The translations under genes and the position numbers were made by a program. Positions 48,444 to 58,071 of a stretch of 64,000 nt of DNA are shown here, piece by piece. The first letter of the stretch is position 1. Every line of letters starts with the position of its first letter. The DNA lies in the NCBI RefSeq assembly GCF_014692515.1, contig NZ_JACOIK010000009.1, forward strand, positions 209,691-273,690. The letters run 5' to 3'. A model generated the notes under the pieces. That model saw only the letters and a list, made by a program, of their open reading frames with translations, was not told the DNA's origin and did no database searches. Source of the stretch: Sphingobacterium micropteri (GTDB lineage: Bacteria > Bacteroidota > Bacteroidia > Sphingobacteriales > Sphingobacteriaceae).

Positions 48444-48464
48444 TTTGAAATATTATAGATAAAC

Positions 48465-49907
48465 ATGCTGAAACACAATCGAAAAAAAAATCTAATACTG
48501 GGCTTCATCAGTTTATGTTGCCTGTCGACCTATTCCCAAGAGCACAATGTATCCGCAGGCTACCAAAAGCCCAGTGACCCACAGGTGCTGCAAAATCTCG
48601 AGACCTGGCAGGACCTTAAATTCGGCCTCTTTATGCATTGGGGAACCTACAGCCAATGGGGCATTGTCGAAAGCTGGAGCTTGTGCCCGGAGGATGAAGG
48701 TTGGACTCAACGCAAGCCCCAACATGGAGAAACATATTACGATTATATCAAGAATTATGAGAACCTCCAGAAAACATTCAATCCCATAGATTTTAATCCG
48801 CAGAAATGGGCAGATGCGGCTAAAGCTGCTGGTATGAAATACGTCGTCTTTACTACAAAACACCACGACGGCTTTGCGATGTTTGACACCAAAGAATCTG
48901 ACTACAAAATCACGTCGCCTAACACACCGTTCTCCATAAACCCAAAAGCCGACGTTACGAAGGAGATTTTCTCTACATTCCGAAACGAAGGCTTCAAGAT
49001 CGGCGCTTACTTTTCCAAACCCGACTGGCACACCGAATACTATTGGTGGCCTTACTTTCCTCCAAAGGACCGTAACGTGAATTACGACCCGTTAAAATAT
49101 CCCGACCGCTGGGAGAAATACAAGACATTCACCTATAATCAAATAAACGAGTTAACATCCAACTATGGAAAGGTGGATATTCTTTGGTTGGATGGCGGTT
49201 GGGTAAGACCGTTCAAAACGATCGACCAAAACGTCGAATGGCAACGCACCATCAAAGTAGAGCAAGATATCGATATGGATAAGATAGGTGGAATGGCACG
49301 CAAAAACCAACCGGGCATCATTGTGGTGGATCGAACAGTTCCGGGTGAATGGGAAAATTATGTAACTCCCGAACAAGCGATCCCCGAACATCCCCTCGAT
49401 ATCCCATGGGAAAGCTGTATCACTATGGGCAATTCATTTTCCTATGTCCCGAACGATCATTACAAACCCACTCAGAAAATCGTAGAAACATTGGTCAAGA
49501 TTATATCCCGTGGGGGAAACTACCTGTTGAATATCGCTCCGGGACCCAATGGCGACTTTGATCAAGCGGCATATGACCGGTTACAAGAGCTATCTTCCTG
49601 GGTGGCTATTAATGAATCCGCTATTTATGCTACCCGTGCAGTTACTCCTTACCATGAAGGAGATTACTATTACACGCGCAGTAAAGATTATAAAACAATA
49701 AATGTATTTCACCTTTCCGAAGACAATGATTATCAGCAACCGGAAACATTCCAGTTCACCATACCAGAGAATTTTGAGGTAAAAGATGTAAAACTCTTAG
49801 GCTATAAAAAGAAGATAAAATGGACTAAAAACAACGATACAATGGTGGTTAAAGTGCCCAAAATGGACGCAAAGTATGCCACAGTTATTCAATTAATCAC
49901 AAAATAA
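48465..49907 (+). CDS. Secreted GH29 alpha-L-fucosidase
   Basis: This 480-aa protein with a signal peptide (cleavage near STYSQ) starts its catalytic barrel at WQDLKFGLFMHWGTYSQWG, a classical GH29 motif. It continues through MKYVVFTTKHHDGFAMFDTKESDY and has the nucleophile Asp243 in VDILWLDGGW. A C-terminal beta-sandwich begins around residue 390. It hydrolyses terminal alpha-L-fucose with retention. It lies 21 bases after the esterase-like gene and seven before the sialidase-fold gene, so the three are probably one transcript. A second, quite different GH29 protein is at 58072. Confidence 0.93.
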   Translation: MLKHNRKKNLILGFISLCCLSTYSQEHNVSAGYQKPSDPQVLQNLETWQDLKFGLFMHWGTYSQWGIVESWSLCPEDEGWTQRKPQHGETYYDYIKNYENLQKTFNPIDFNPQKWADAAKAAGMKYVVFTTKHHDGFAMFDTKESDYKITSPNTPFSINPKADVTKEIFSTFRNEGFKIGAYFSKPDWHTEYYWWPYFPPKDRNVNYDPLKYPDRWEKYKTFTYNQINELTSNYGKVDILWLDGGWVRPFKTIDQNVEWQRTIKVEQDIDMDKIGGMARKNQPGIIVVDRTVPGEWENYVTPEQAIPEHPLDIPWESCITMGNSFSYVPNDHYKPTQKIVETLVKIISRGGNYLLNIAPGPNGDFDQAAYDRLQELSSWVAINESAIYATRAVTPYHEGDYYYTRSKDYKTINVFHLSEDNDYQQPETFQFTIPENFEVKDVKLLGYKKKIKWTKNNDTMVVKVPKMDAKYATVIQLITK

Positions 49908-49914
49908 AAATAAC

Positions 49915-50949
49915 ATGAAGCAACTCTTTACCATATTTCTCTTTCTCGTCCACGTTGTTGCATGGTCTCAGCAGCCTAACCTGAAAATAATAAAGGAAGA
50001 GTTGCTCTTTCAAGAAGGTCAGTTTTTTAAACAATGTCATGCCTCCACTATCGAAGAAACAACAGATGGCCGATTGCTTGCCAGCTGGTTCGGCGGCTCT
50101 CATGAAGGCAATGAAGATGTCGTTATCTGGGGAGCATCATTTAACGGCAAAGAGTGGTCTACTCCAGTAATCTGGGCCGATGGATTAATCGAAAAAACTA
50201 GATATCCTTGTTGGAACCCGGTGCTTTTCCGCGCAAAGGATGAGCAAACAGTATATCTCTATTACAAAGTTGGACCAAACCCAAGAGAATGGTGGGGAAT
50301 GATGAAAAGTTCTGAAGATGGTGGTAAGACCTGGAGCATTCCAAAGAAACTTCCAGATGGTGTATTTGGGCCAATTAAGAATAGGCCACTCCAACTTGAA
50401 AACGGCGATATAGTCTCCCCTTCCAGCGTAGAAATCAGTGAAGACAGATGGGTCGCACATATAGAAAAGAGTATAGATAATCAAAAATCTTGGACGGTAT
50501 TTCCCATAGACCATCAATCGGCATATAATGTTATCCAACCGAGCATATTATTGTACGACGAGGGTCAGCTACAGGTGTTGTGTAGAAGCAAAGAAGGCGC
50601 TGTCATGAGTTCGTGGTCCTATGATCAAGGTGAGACTTGGACTCCTCTAGTAAAAACTAATTTGATAAATCCAAATTCAGCTACAGACGCTATTCGTTCG
50701 GACAAACATTTCTTCATCGTTTATAATCCTGATATCCCCGGAAAAGACTGGTGGGAAGGACGAACAAAACTCCGCTTGGCCTACTCAACAGATGGCATAC
50801 AATGGACAGATATCTTACAACTCGAAGATCAAGAAAACGGAGAGTTCAGTTATCCCACCATTTTCGAAGACAATAAAGGCTTTTTACACATCACTTACAC
50901 TTACGATCGTAAAAACATCAAACATATTCTAATACAAAAAAATAGATAG
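49915..50949 (+). CDS. Secreted six-bladed beta-propeller protein of the sialidase/BNR superfamily
   Basis: This 344-aa protein with a signal peptide (cleavage near AWSQ) has Asp-box repeats (SSEDGGKTWS, SYDQGETWT, STDGIQWTD) that mark a sialidase-type propeller. The start of the fold, CHASTIEETTDGRLLASWFGGSHEGNEDVVIW, differs from true sialidases: no FRIP motif or arginine triad is evident. It is therefore safer to call it a propeller glycoside hydrolase or lyase of unknown specificity than an exo-sialidase. It is the last gene of the plus-strand enzyme run and meets the minus-strand cluster head-on. Confidence 0.78.
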   Translation: MKQLFTIFLFLVHVVAWSQQPNLKIIKEELLFQEGQFFKQCHASTIEETTDGRLLASWFGGSHEGNEDVVIWGASFNGKEWSTPVIWADGLIEKTRYPCWNPVLFRAKDEQTVYLYYKVGPNPREWWGMMKSSEDGGKTWSIPKKLPDGVFGPIKNRPLQLENGDIVSPSSVEISEDRWVAHIEKSIDNQKSWTVFPIDHQSAYNVIQPSILLYDEGQLQVLCRSKEGAVMSSWSYDQGETWTPLVKTNLINPNSATDAIRSDKHFFIVYNPDIPGKDWWEGRTKLRLAYSTDGIQWTDILQLEDQENGEFSYPTIFEDNKGFLHITYTYDRKNIKHILIQKNR

Positions 50950-50978
50950 CATGCACGTATCATCCAGATACAAAAATA

Positions 50979-52052
50979 TTATCTAAAAGATCGAAGCAAT
51001 TCAATCGTTGCAGTATCAAAATCTGATTCGCCAAACAAAGATACACCAGCTGCTCCATTATCCTTCGCCAGGATAATTCCCTGTCGCAATTCCTCCAGAT
51101 TGCTAAAATCCGGCAAATACAACCCGGCATATAGCGGAAATTTACCATGTATCCCTTCTACACCTTCCGCAACAGCCGTGCCGATCCAATGTATAGGTTC
51201 TTTGTAGAAACCATGATAAATCATTGGAAAAACGCCCGACAGATTCCAGTTCGTCCAATCCTGCCGTACAATCCGACGTGCCAAATCCGGTGTAGGAAAT
51301 ACCGCTGCCGTGACCGGTTTTCTATATTCTTTAGCCACCTCACAGATACGGTTGACTACTTTAGTAATCTGCCTATAGCGGAAAGACCGCCAAGATAGGC
51401 TTTGTTCCGGACGTTCCACCTTATCGATATCAATGCCCGTTTCCTCCAAAAACGCATTCTTGCTAAATTTACTATAACAAAAATCATATGCTGGTAATTC
51501 GGCAGATTGATCCAAATCGTAGTTCGTCCATAGATTAACCGGTAGAACCACATCCGGATAACGGATATAATCCAGATGTAGCCCGTCCACATCCTCTTTT
51601 TCCATTTGTTCCCTTGCCTTTTCCTCTAGATATTTCGGAACATCGGGATGCGAAGGGCATAAGAAACGGTAATACCCCACATAGGGCGGTTGGTCTGCAC
51701 AGGATTGCCCTAAACGGTTGACCGCATAATATTCTGGGTGTTTTTCCAAAAGTTCCTTTTCTCCGCGGTTCATCGTCCACATCCAACGATGGGTTTCCAA
51801 TCCATATTCTTTCGCTAGCTGAAAATGTCGTTTACTGTAATCTTCAAAAAATATGCCCCTAATTCCAGCATCTCTATAACTTTGATAACGCTTTTTAAGT
51901 TGAACCTCCGTCTCGGTATCCTGCGGCCGCACCCATAGCCAAAAATCAAATAATAGCGGGCTCCTATTAGCCGCCCATAATGCAGTGGGCTTTAACTGTA
52001 ACGCAGCGATTCCCAAACCCGCCGCCTTAATAAAATTTCTCCTACTATTCAT
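50979..52052 (-). CDS. Family-10-like glycosyl hydrolase (GHL10/DUF187 type)
   Basis: The protein starts at 52052 with MNSRRNFIKAAGLGIAALQL, a twin-arginine-type export signal. The body is a TIM-barrel-like GHL10 domain: YQSYRDAGIRGIFFEDYSKRHF, then the family motif VDGLHLDYIRYP with its acidic residues, VTAAVFPTPDLARR, and GVFPMIYHGFYKEP. Members are predicted glycosidases with few characterised examples. The start overlaps the previous stop by eight bases (ATGAATAG). A TTG at 52073 would extend it by seven residues but spoils the export signal. Probably co-translated with the CBM9-like gene. Confidence 0.78.
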   Translation of the reverse strand: MNSRRNFIKAAGLGIAALQLKPTALWAANRSPLLFDFWLWVRPQDTETEVQLKKRYQSYRDAGIRGIFFEDYSKRHFQLAKEYGLETHRWMWTMNRGEKELLEKHPEYYAVNRLGQSCADQPPYVGYYRFLCPSHPDVPKYLEEKAREQMEKEDVDGLHLDYIRYPDVVLPVNLWTNYDLDQSAELPAYDFCYSKFSKNAFLEETGIDIDKVERPEQSLSWRSFRYRQITKVVNRICEVAKEYRKPVTAAVFPTPDLARRIVRQDWTNWNLSGVFPMIYHGFYKEPIHWIGTAVAEGVEGIHGKFPLYAGLYLPDFSNLEELRQGIILAKDNGAAGVSLFGESDFDTATIELLRSFR

Positions 52053-53139
52053 AATTAATCCTATAATGTCCAAAATTATCCAGTATCACTGTGAAATGAC
52101 TTTCTAAATCTTTTACTTCTAAAACATACCCTGCTTTATAACTGTTTATAAAAATCTCACAACACAAATCGTCGGCATCCTTCGCCAATAAATGCCGCCC
52201 CTCCTCCAATTCTTCTATGCTATCTGCGAAGTACTTATGCTCTTGTTTATATAACTGCTGTAAATAAAAAATATTCCACGCCATCTTTTCAGCACGATAT
52301 GACTTCGGCAGGCTAACCTCTTGAAGCGAATCAATAAATTTCACGTATCCCCACCGCTCCGGATAATGCATGTTGATAACCCCTATTGGGGACCACACCC
52401 AGTTCTCCTCCGGCAAAAGCTTACCATCCTTAACCTTTCTGGCATATTCCCCATGATGGACTTCGTGCTGCCACTGTACACGCGAAAAATTAATCCTCCA
52501 ATAATCATTTACATTCGGAGCTGCCTTGCTACTGAAAGTAGTTAAAGATTTAAAGGGAATAGCCATTTCAACAGCCCAATATTGATCCCTATCATTGGCA
52601 TTATTTAATGTACCCTCAACATGAATCGCAGATTTTAAATTTTTGACATCCCAATGCATCAGCGCATCACCTCCCAAGCGGTACGGTTTTGGCATTATCA
52701 GATCCAAAATCGTATTCAAGGGATTGACTTCTATCTCATAATAAAAGGACTGCTGTTCAAATGGCTTTATGAAAATTTCAAAATCGTTGTCATGATAAAT
52801 AATGGTGTCACGTTGTGTCAAGCGTCCCCAAACATGAGGCTCCTCCATCCTCGCATAGATATAGAAGTGCTCGTTATCCCACAGCATTTTGATCTTTGTG
52901 GTGTAAGGAGGTTTTGATTTCACATCACCTTCGATGTCGGTAAATTCTTCCGTCCAAGGTGTCAAATTCCATACTTTTTCATCGTCCCGACCATCTATCT
53001 GTATCGGAACATCAATTTTCATTATACCATAACATGATGGCGCTTTTTGCATATTTTCCACCTGGACCAGCGTTTGTGCACGAACAAAATATCCGGACAA
53101 CAAGATGGGCATAAAGGCAAAGAGTAAACGTAATTTCAT
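52045..53139 (-). CDS. Secreted carbohydrate-binding family 9-like protein
   Basis: This 364-aa protein with a signal peptide (cleavage near VRAQ) has a CBM9-like/DOMON beta-sandwich over about residues 40-260: IQIDGRDDEKVWNLTPWTEEFTDIEG, KIKMLWDNEHFYIYARMEEPHVWG, YHDNDFEIFIKP, and YWAVEMAIPFKSL. The C-terminal quarter is helical (NIFYLQQLYKQEHKYFADSIEELEEGRHLL). It has no lipobox. It probably binds the polysaccharide or an enzyme product. Its start overlaps the GH3 stop codon by one base (TAATG). Confidence 0.85.
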   Translation of the reverse strand: MKLRLLFAFMPILLSGYFVRAQTLVQVENMQKAPSCYGIMKIDVPIQIDGRDDEKVWNLTPWTEEFTDIEGDVKSKPPYTTKIKMLWDNEHFYIYARMEEPHVWGRLTQRDTIIYHDNDFEIFIKPFEQQSFYYEIEVNPLNTILDLIMPKPYRLGGDALMHWDVKNLKSAIHVEGTLNNANDRDQYWAVEMAIPFKSLTTFSSKAAPNVNDYWRINFSRVQWQHEVHHGEYARKVKDGKLLPEENWVWSPIGVINMHYPERWGYVKFIDSLQEVSLPKSYRAEKMAWNIFYLQQLYKQEHKYFADSIEELEEGRHLLAKDADDLCCEIFINSYKAGYVLEVKDLESHFTVILDNFGHYRINYE

Positions 53140-55511
53140 TAAAGCGTATAATCCTTTTCTAAGACAAATGTTCTTTCTAAACGTATATCATCGGAAGAAG
53201 ACCCCACCAACACCTTAAACCTCCCCTTTTCCGTTTTCCATTTCCGGTCTGTTCCCCACAACTTCAAATCCTCTTTTGTCAGTTCAAAAACAAATTGATG
53301 CGTTTCTCCCTTTTTGACCAATTGGCGTGTAAAACCCCTTAATTGTTTAACTGGCGTAACCACGCTACTCACTTCATCCACCACATAGAGCTGGGCCACC
53401 TCTTCCCCATCTCTACCACCGGTATTCTTTACCTCAAATTGAACCCTACAAATAAAATCGTCATTTTCTTCCTGAACGTCAACCTGTAAATTATCATACG
53501 CAAACGCCGTATAGCTTAGACCATATCCAAAAGCAAATAAAGGCTTTGCATCAAATTCTATATAATCATGGTGTTTCGGTTTGACGTGGTTGTAATATAC
53601 CGGTAACTGACCGACAGACTTTGCAATCGATATAGGCAACCTACCTGCCGGGTTATAATCACCAAATAGGACATCCGCGATCGCCAGTCCACCTTCTTGC
53701 CCGGGATACCATGCATTGACAATAGCCGGAACGTACTCGGCTGCCCAGTTCAAGTTCAACGGACGCCCCATAATGGTCACTAACACGACCGGTTTTCCCG
53801 TAGCCACGATAGCCTGCAGCAATGGTAACTGATCGCCCAGTAAATCCAATGTTGCGCGGTCAAATCCTTCTCCGCTTTCCATATCGCTGACAGAAGTTTT
53901 CCCACTTTCCACATTTGCCGCACCTGTGGCCTGATAGGATGTCTTAAAATCCCGTGCGCTGGAACCACCCAATACCACAATAGCAACATCAGCCAATTCC
54001 GCAGCCTTTACAGCAGACGCAATATCCGTTGCACTTGTATCACGGATCGCACAACCTTTAATGTAATCCACATCCGTATCCTTAGATACCGCCGCACGAA
54101 CGCCTTCTAACACCGTTTTTATTTTTTCGTCTGGTTGCGGGGCCGTATAATCGCCTAATTGATTATATATATTATCGGCATTGGGTCCTAACACCACGAT
54201 ACGCCTTAAAGACTTACTAAGCGGCAAAAGATTGGTCTCATTCTTTAGTAAGACGATAGCCTCCCGGGCTACCTGTCTAGCCATAGCCGTATGTTCCGAA
54301 GTCGCGACCTTTTGTGCTACTAGATGCTCGTCGACATAAGGTCGTTCGAAGAGACCGAGGGCGAACTTTTGATATAAGAGGCGTGCAACGGCACGGTCCA
54401 CGTAATGCATATCTACTTGTCCCGATTTTACAGCCTCCAATAAGTTGTCCCCAAAACCCGAACCGCTCAAATCCACATCTAGGCCTGCTTCTATACTTTG
54501 TTTTGCCGCATCCACAGCGTTTATTGCTGTCGCATGACTGCCGTTCAAGCCCGAAATACTCAACAAATCTGAAACTACGAATCCCTGAAAATCCCATTGC
54601 TTCCGCAATACCTCATCCAATAGCCAAGGATTTGAAGAACAAGGAATACCATCAATCGAATTATAAGCCGTCATGACCGAACCGGCACCAGCCTTTACCG
54701 CTTGCTCAAAAGGCGGTAAAAAACTTTGGAGCAGCGCCCGTTCACCTACACTCACACTACCGCCATTGTGACCACCTTCCGGCACACCGTAGGCTACAAA
54801 ATGTTTAAGCGTAGCGATTATCCTATCCTCTTCTCCCGACACGCTTCCTTGAAATCCTTTTACCATGGCTTTGCCCATCTGTCCTACCAAATAAGGGTCT
54901 TCGCCATAAGACTCTTCTGTACGAGACCACCGCGGCTCTCGCGCCAAATCCAATACCGGACCATAGCCGTTTTTACCGCCCACGGCAAAGGTCTCTTTTG
55001 CGATAACGGATGCCATCCGTTCAATCAATTTGGGGTTCCATGTGCTCGCTTGTCCGATTGCCGTGGGAAACACCGTGGCTCCGATTGCCATATGCCCATG
55101 TGGAGCCTCTTCAGATAACAACAACGGAATTCCCAAGCGCGTACTATCCACCATGTAACGTTGGATCGCATTCGTGGCTTTGGCCGCTTCCTGCGGACTT
55201 AAACCATTATCCAATGTCTTTTGCGTCCAAGGATCTGCCCTTAACGTCGCCCAAAGTAACCCGATATGCTGCGTCTTGACAGCCTCTTTAAATTTTTCAC
55301 TCACGCGGACACCCGCCACATCTTTCTCATACATCTCCCACCCCAACAATTTGGAAAGCTGTCCCACTTTCTCCTCCACCGTCATACGTCCTATTAAATC
55401 ACGAACGCGATCTTCAATAGGCAATTGGCTATTCTTATAAGGTAAAACTTGCGCGTGAAGACCCGCTCCCAAACAAATTAATCCGCTTAACAATATATAT
55501 TTTAACTTCAT
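53139..55511 (-). CDS. Secreted GH3 beta-glycosidase
   Basis: This 790-aa protein with a signal peptide (cleavage near LHAQ) has the GH3 (alpha/beta)8 domain, with the nucleophile Asp315 in FQGFVVSDLLSI and substrate-binding ERMASVIAKETFAVGGKNGYGPVLDLAREPRWSRTEESYGED. The alpha/beta sandwich follows (VVLGPNADNIYNQLGDYT), and a C-terminal fibronectin III-like domain is around 670-780. It removes terminal beta-linked sugars such as glucose, xylose or GlcNAc; the exact one cannot be read from sequence. It is the second gene of the minus-strand cluster led by GH92. Confidence 0.93.
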   Translation of the reverse strand: MKLKYILLSGLICLGAGLHAQVLPYKNSQLPIEDRVRDLIGRMTVEEKVGQLSKLLGWEMYEKDVAGVRVSEKFKEAVKTQHIGLLWATLRADPWTQKTLDNGLSPQEAAKATNAIQRYMVDSTRLGIPLLLSEEAPHGHMAIGATVFPTAIGQASTWNPKLIERMASVIAKETFAVGGKNGYGPVLDLAREPRWSRTEESYGEDPYLVGQMGKAMVKGFQGSVSGEEDRIIATLKHFVAYGVPEGGHNGGSVSVGERALLQSFLPPFEQAVKAGAGSVMTAYNSIDGIPCSSNPWLLDEVLRKQWDFQGFVVSDLLSISGLNGSHATAINAVDAAKQSIEAGLDVDLSGSGFGDNLLEAVKSGQVDMHYVDRAVARLLYQKFALGLFERPYVDEHLVAQKVATSEHTAMARQVAREAIVLLKNETNLLPLSKSLRRIVVLGPNADNIYNQLGDYTAPQPDEKIKTVLEGVRAAVSKDTDVDYIKGCAIRDTSATDIASAVKAAELADVAIVVLGGSSARDFKTSYQATGAANVESGKTSVSDMESGEGFDRATLDLLGDQLPLLQAIVATGKPVVLVTIMGRPLNLNWAAEYVPAIVNAWYPGQEGGLAIADVLFGDYNPAGRLPISIAKSVGQLPVYYNHVKPKHHDYIEFDAKPLFAFGYGLSYTAFAYDNLQVDVQEENDDFICRVQFEVKNTGGRDGEEVAQLYVVDEVSSVVTPVKQLRGFTRQLVKKGETHQFVFELTKEDLKLWGTDRKWKTEKGRFKVLVGSSSDDIRLERTFVLEKDYTL

Positions 55512-55533
55512 CCGTATATTTTTAAAATTAAGC

Positions 55534-57819
55534 TTAACGTACAGACATAGGTCTACTTTCCACTTCTACACCAAACGTAGCCGAAGGCGTATTTCCCATA
55601 TCGAACTCCAAACGTCCACCTTGCATGAGATCTTCATACGATATGTAAGATTGTGTATAGGGCTTACCATTAAACCGAACCTGTTGAATAAATTTATTTT
55701 CTTTGCTATTGCTATGCGCTACAAGTTCCAAGGTTTTTCCTGCACCCAAGGCAATCGTTGCTTTATCAAACAACGGGCTTCCAAAGATAAAGGGACCACC
55801 GGCGGGCGATACTTGATAAAATCCCAGAGCCGACATGACATACCAAGCTGACATCTGCCCGACGTCTTCATTACCGGAAAGACCGTCCACTTGATCCGTA
55901 TACATCGTCGCCAAGGTTTGTCGGACACGCTCTGCAGCTTTCCAGGGCTGGCCTGCATACGGATACATATAAATGACGTGATGACTTGGTTCGTTTCCAT
56001 GCGCATATTGACCGATCAATCCGCTGATGTCCGGTGAAGCATGCTCGCCTAAATCACCTTCCACCACGAACAACGAGTCCAACTTCGTAATAAATTTATC
56101 CGTTCCTCCAAAAAGATCGATAAATCCGTTGACATTATGCGGTACCAGCCAGGTGTATTGCCAAGCATTACCTTCCGTATAATCATTGGCAAGGTGTGCC
56201 GAATGGAAAGGATCAAATTCTTCGGGTCTGAAATTCCCTTTGGAGTCTACACCCCGCAAGAACTGCAAATCTTTATCGAAATAATGTTGGAAAGCATCAC
56301 TACGCTTGATAAAATAATCATAATCCTCCTGCTCTCCACGCAACTTCGCCACTTGTGCCAAACTCCAATCGGCGATAGCAAACTCCAATCCTTTTGCTAC
56401 CGATTCTACCTCTTCTTTATCAAAAGGCACATATCCGTATTGCTTATGCCAGTTCAGACCACGATCATCCTTCATGGCAGAAATCTTCATCGCCTCATAA
56501 GCCAAATTTTTATCAAATCCTTCTATACCTTTCAGATAAGCGTCAGCCACAACGATAATCCCAGGATTACCCACCATACAATCTGTCTCATTTCCTACAA
56601 GATGCCAAACAGGCAACTTTCCCTGTTCCTGATAAATACGCAACATACTGTTGACCATATCCGAAACACGCTCACGGTGTATGATACTCATTAAAGGATG
56701 TGCAGCACGATAGGTATCCCATAACGAAAACGTTGTATAATTTTCACCCGAACCCAATTTATGCGGTCTAAAATCGCTCCCCATATATTCCCCATTCACA
56801 TCACTGAAGACCGAAGGTGCAACCATGGTATGATAAAGCGCGGTGTAAAAAATCTTACGCGCAATGGTATCCTCCGTTTCAATCTGTACTTTCCGCAATT
56901 GCGCATTCCAAGCCGCATCGGCAGCTTGTTTCGTTGCCGCGAAATCCCATCCAGGAAGTTCTTCCTGCATATTCCCTTTAGCATTCGCTATACTGACCGG
57001 CGATATCGCCACCTTCACATAAAGATCCTGGGGTTCTTCTGTTTCCGCGAAAACGAGTGCCGCATAAGCACGGGAAGCTGTTACCGTATTACCTTTCTGA
57101 ACAGTCGTACTGTCCGCCAGTTGAAAGCTAGCAACCGGCTGCGAAAAGGTAGCTGTAAAATAAATCTTTTGGTTTTTAGCCCATCCCATTGAATATCGAT
57201 ACCCGGAAACAACAGTGTCATTCTCTATGGTTATCTGACCTTCTTTCTCCCCTTCCCAACCAATACCAGCATCCAGATTAATCAATACCTTTGGTGTTTC
57301 ATCCTTCTTATAGCTATATTTGTGAAAGCCTACACGCGACGTCGCTGTCAGTTCTACATCTACATTAAACCGATCTAGATGCACCGCATAATAACCGGGC
57401 TTGACGCACTCCGTATTTCGATTAAACAGTGAATAAGCTCCAGTTTCGTCGTCACCATGCTCTCCCCGGTCAAACCGTATATCACCCGTAAAAGGCAATA
57501 ACACGATATCGCCCAAATCACCGATTCCCGTACCACTCAAATGTTGATGGGCAAATCCAATAATTGTAGAATCGGAAATATGATACCCCGATACCCAATC
57601 CCAACCAGCTGAAAGATTAGAGGGTCCGAGCTGAATCGCTCCATAAGGAACATTCGCCCCAAGAAAGACATGCCCATGTCCTCCGGTGCCGATATAAGGG
57701 TCAACATACGCCGTCAGCGAATCTGCTTTTTGAAACCCCGAGCCTATATTACACGCCCCTAAAATTCCAAGGGTTCCCCCAATAAAGGTCAGTTTTGTTA
57801 CAACATTTTTAAAATTCAT
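55534..57819 (-). CDS. GH92 alpha-mannosidase lipoprotein
   Basis: With the start at 57819 the protein has 761 residues and a lipobox (LGAC). It shows the GH92 pattern: DPYIGTGGHGHVFLGANVPYGAIQLGP, HQHLSGTGIGDLGDIVLLPF, RKIFYTALYHTMVAPSVFSDVNGEYMG, LPVWHLVGNETDCMVGNPG, and the C-terminal GNEDVGQMSAWYVMSALGFYQVSP. The last includes the acidic residues of the calcium/active site. GH92 enzymes are calcium-dependent exo-alpha-mannosidases acting on N-glycans and yeast mannan. It heads the GH92-GH3-CBM9-GHL10 operon. The frame is open to 57870, but that adds a run of basic residues before the lipoprotein signal. Confidence 0.93.
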   Translation of the reverse strand: MNFKNVVTKLTFIGGTLGILGACNIGSGFQKADSLTAYVDPYIGTGGHGHVFLGANVPYGAIQLGPSNLSAGWDWVSGYHISDSTIIGFAHQHLSGTGIGDLGDIVLLPFTGDIRFDRGEHGDDETGAYSLFNRNTECVKPGYYAVHLDRFNVDVELTATSRVGFHKYSYKKDETPKVLINLDAGIGWEGEKEGQITIENDTVVSGYRYSMGWAKNQKIYFTATFSQPVASFQLADSTTVQKGNTVTASRAYAALVFAETEEPQDLYVKVAISPVSIANAKGNMQEELPGWDFAATKQAADAAWNAQLRKVQIETEDTIARKIFYTALYHTMVAPSVFSDVNGEYMGSDFRPHKLGSGENYTTFSLWDTYRAAHPLMSIIHRERVSDMVNSMLRIYQEQGKLPVWHLVGNETDCMVGNPGIIVVADAYLKGIEGFDKNLAYEAMKISAMKDDRGLNWHKQYGYVPFDKEEVESVAKGLEFAIADWSLAQVAKLRGEQEDYDYFIKRSDAFQHYFDKDLQFLRGVDSKGNFRPEEFDPFHSAHLANDYTEGNAWQYTWLVPHNVNGFIDLFGGTDKFITKLDSLFVVEGDLGEHASPDISGLIGQYAHGNEPSHHVIYMYPYAGQPWKAAERVRQTLATMYTDQVDGLSGNEDVGQMSAWYVMSALGFYQVSPAGGPFIFGSPLFDKATIALGAGKTLELVAHSNSKENKFIQQVRFNGKPYTQSYISYEDLMQGGRLEFDMGNTPSATFGVEVESRPMSVR

Positions 57820-57910
57820 CCTATTTAATTTTGTCGAAACCACAATTGGCTTTCGCTGCTTGTGGCACACATCCTATTTTGTTGTCCTAAAATAACGTTT
57901 TAGCAAGTAA

Positions 57911-57918
57911 CAAAGGTA
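57911..57918 (-). promoter_or_regulatory. Predicted -7 box of the GH92 operon promoter
   Basis: TACCTTTG on the minus strand matches TAnnTTTG, about 90 bases before the GH92 start. On the plus strand three TCACT copies lie at 57926, 57947 and 57964, upstream of this box relative to GH92. They may bind a regulator shared with the divergent fucosidase-lactamase gene. Confidence 0.45.
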
Positions 57919-58071
57919 ACTTTAGTCACTTTTTTACATTTCTAAATCACTTAGAACCTATTGTCACTTTTAGACATGATCTGTCCTGAAATAATTCGTA
58001 ACGAAAATATAAGGATAGTCTTCATTTTAAGTATTAGAAACCCTATTTTAGAGGCTATAAAACCGCTGTAT

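Noticed and set aside
49915..50949. Firm call as exo-alpha-sialidase
   Set aside because: Asp boxes prove only the propeller fold; active-site residues of sialidases are not seen.
57926..57968. Three TCACT copies as a defined operator
   Set aside because: Spacing is uneven (21 and 17 bases) and the motif is short; noted only under the promoter entry.
57961..58071. Earlier start of the fucosidase-lactamase gene
   Set aside because: The upstream codons start at TTG and would bury the signal peptide 37 residues inside the protein.
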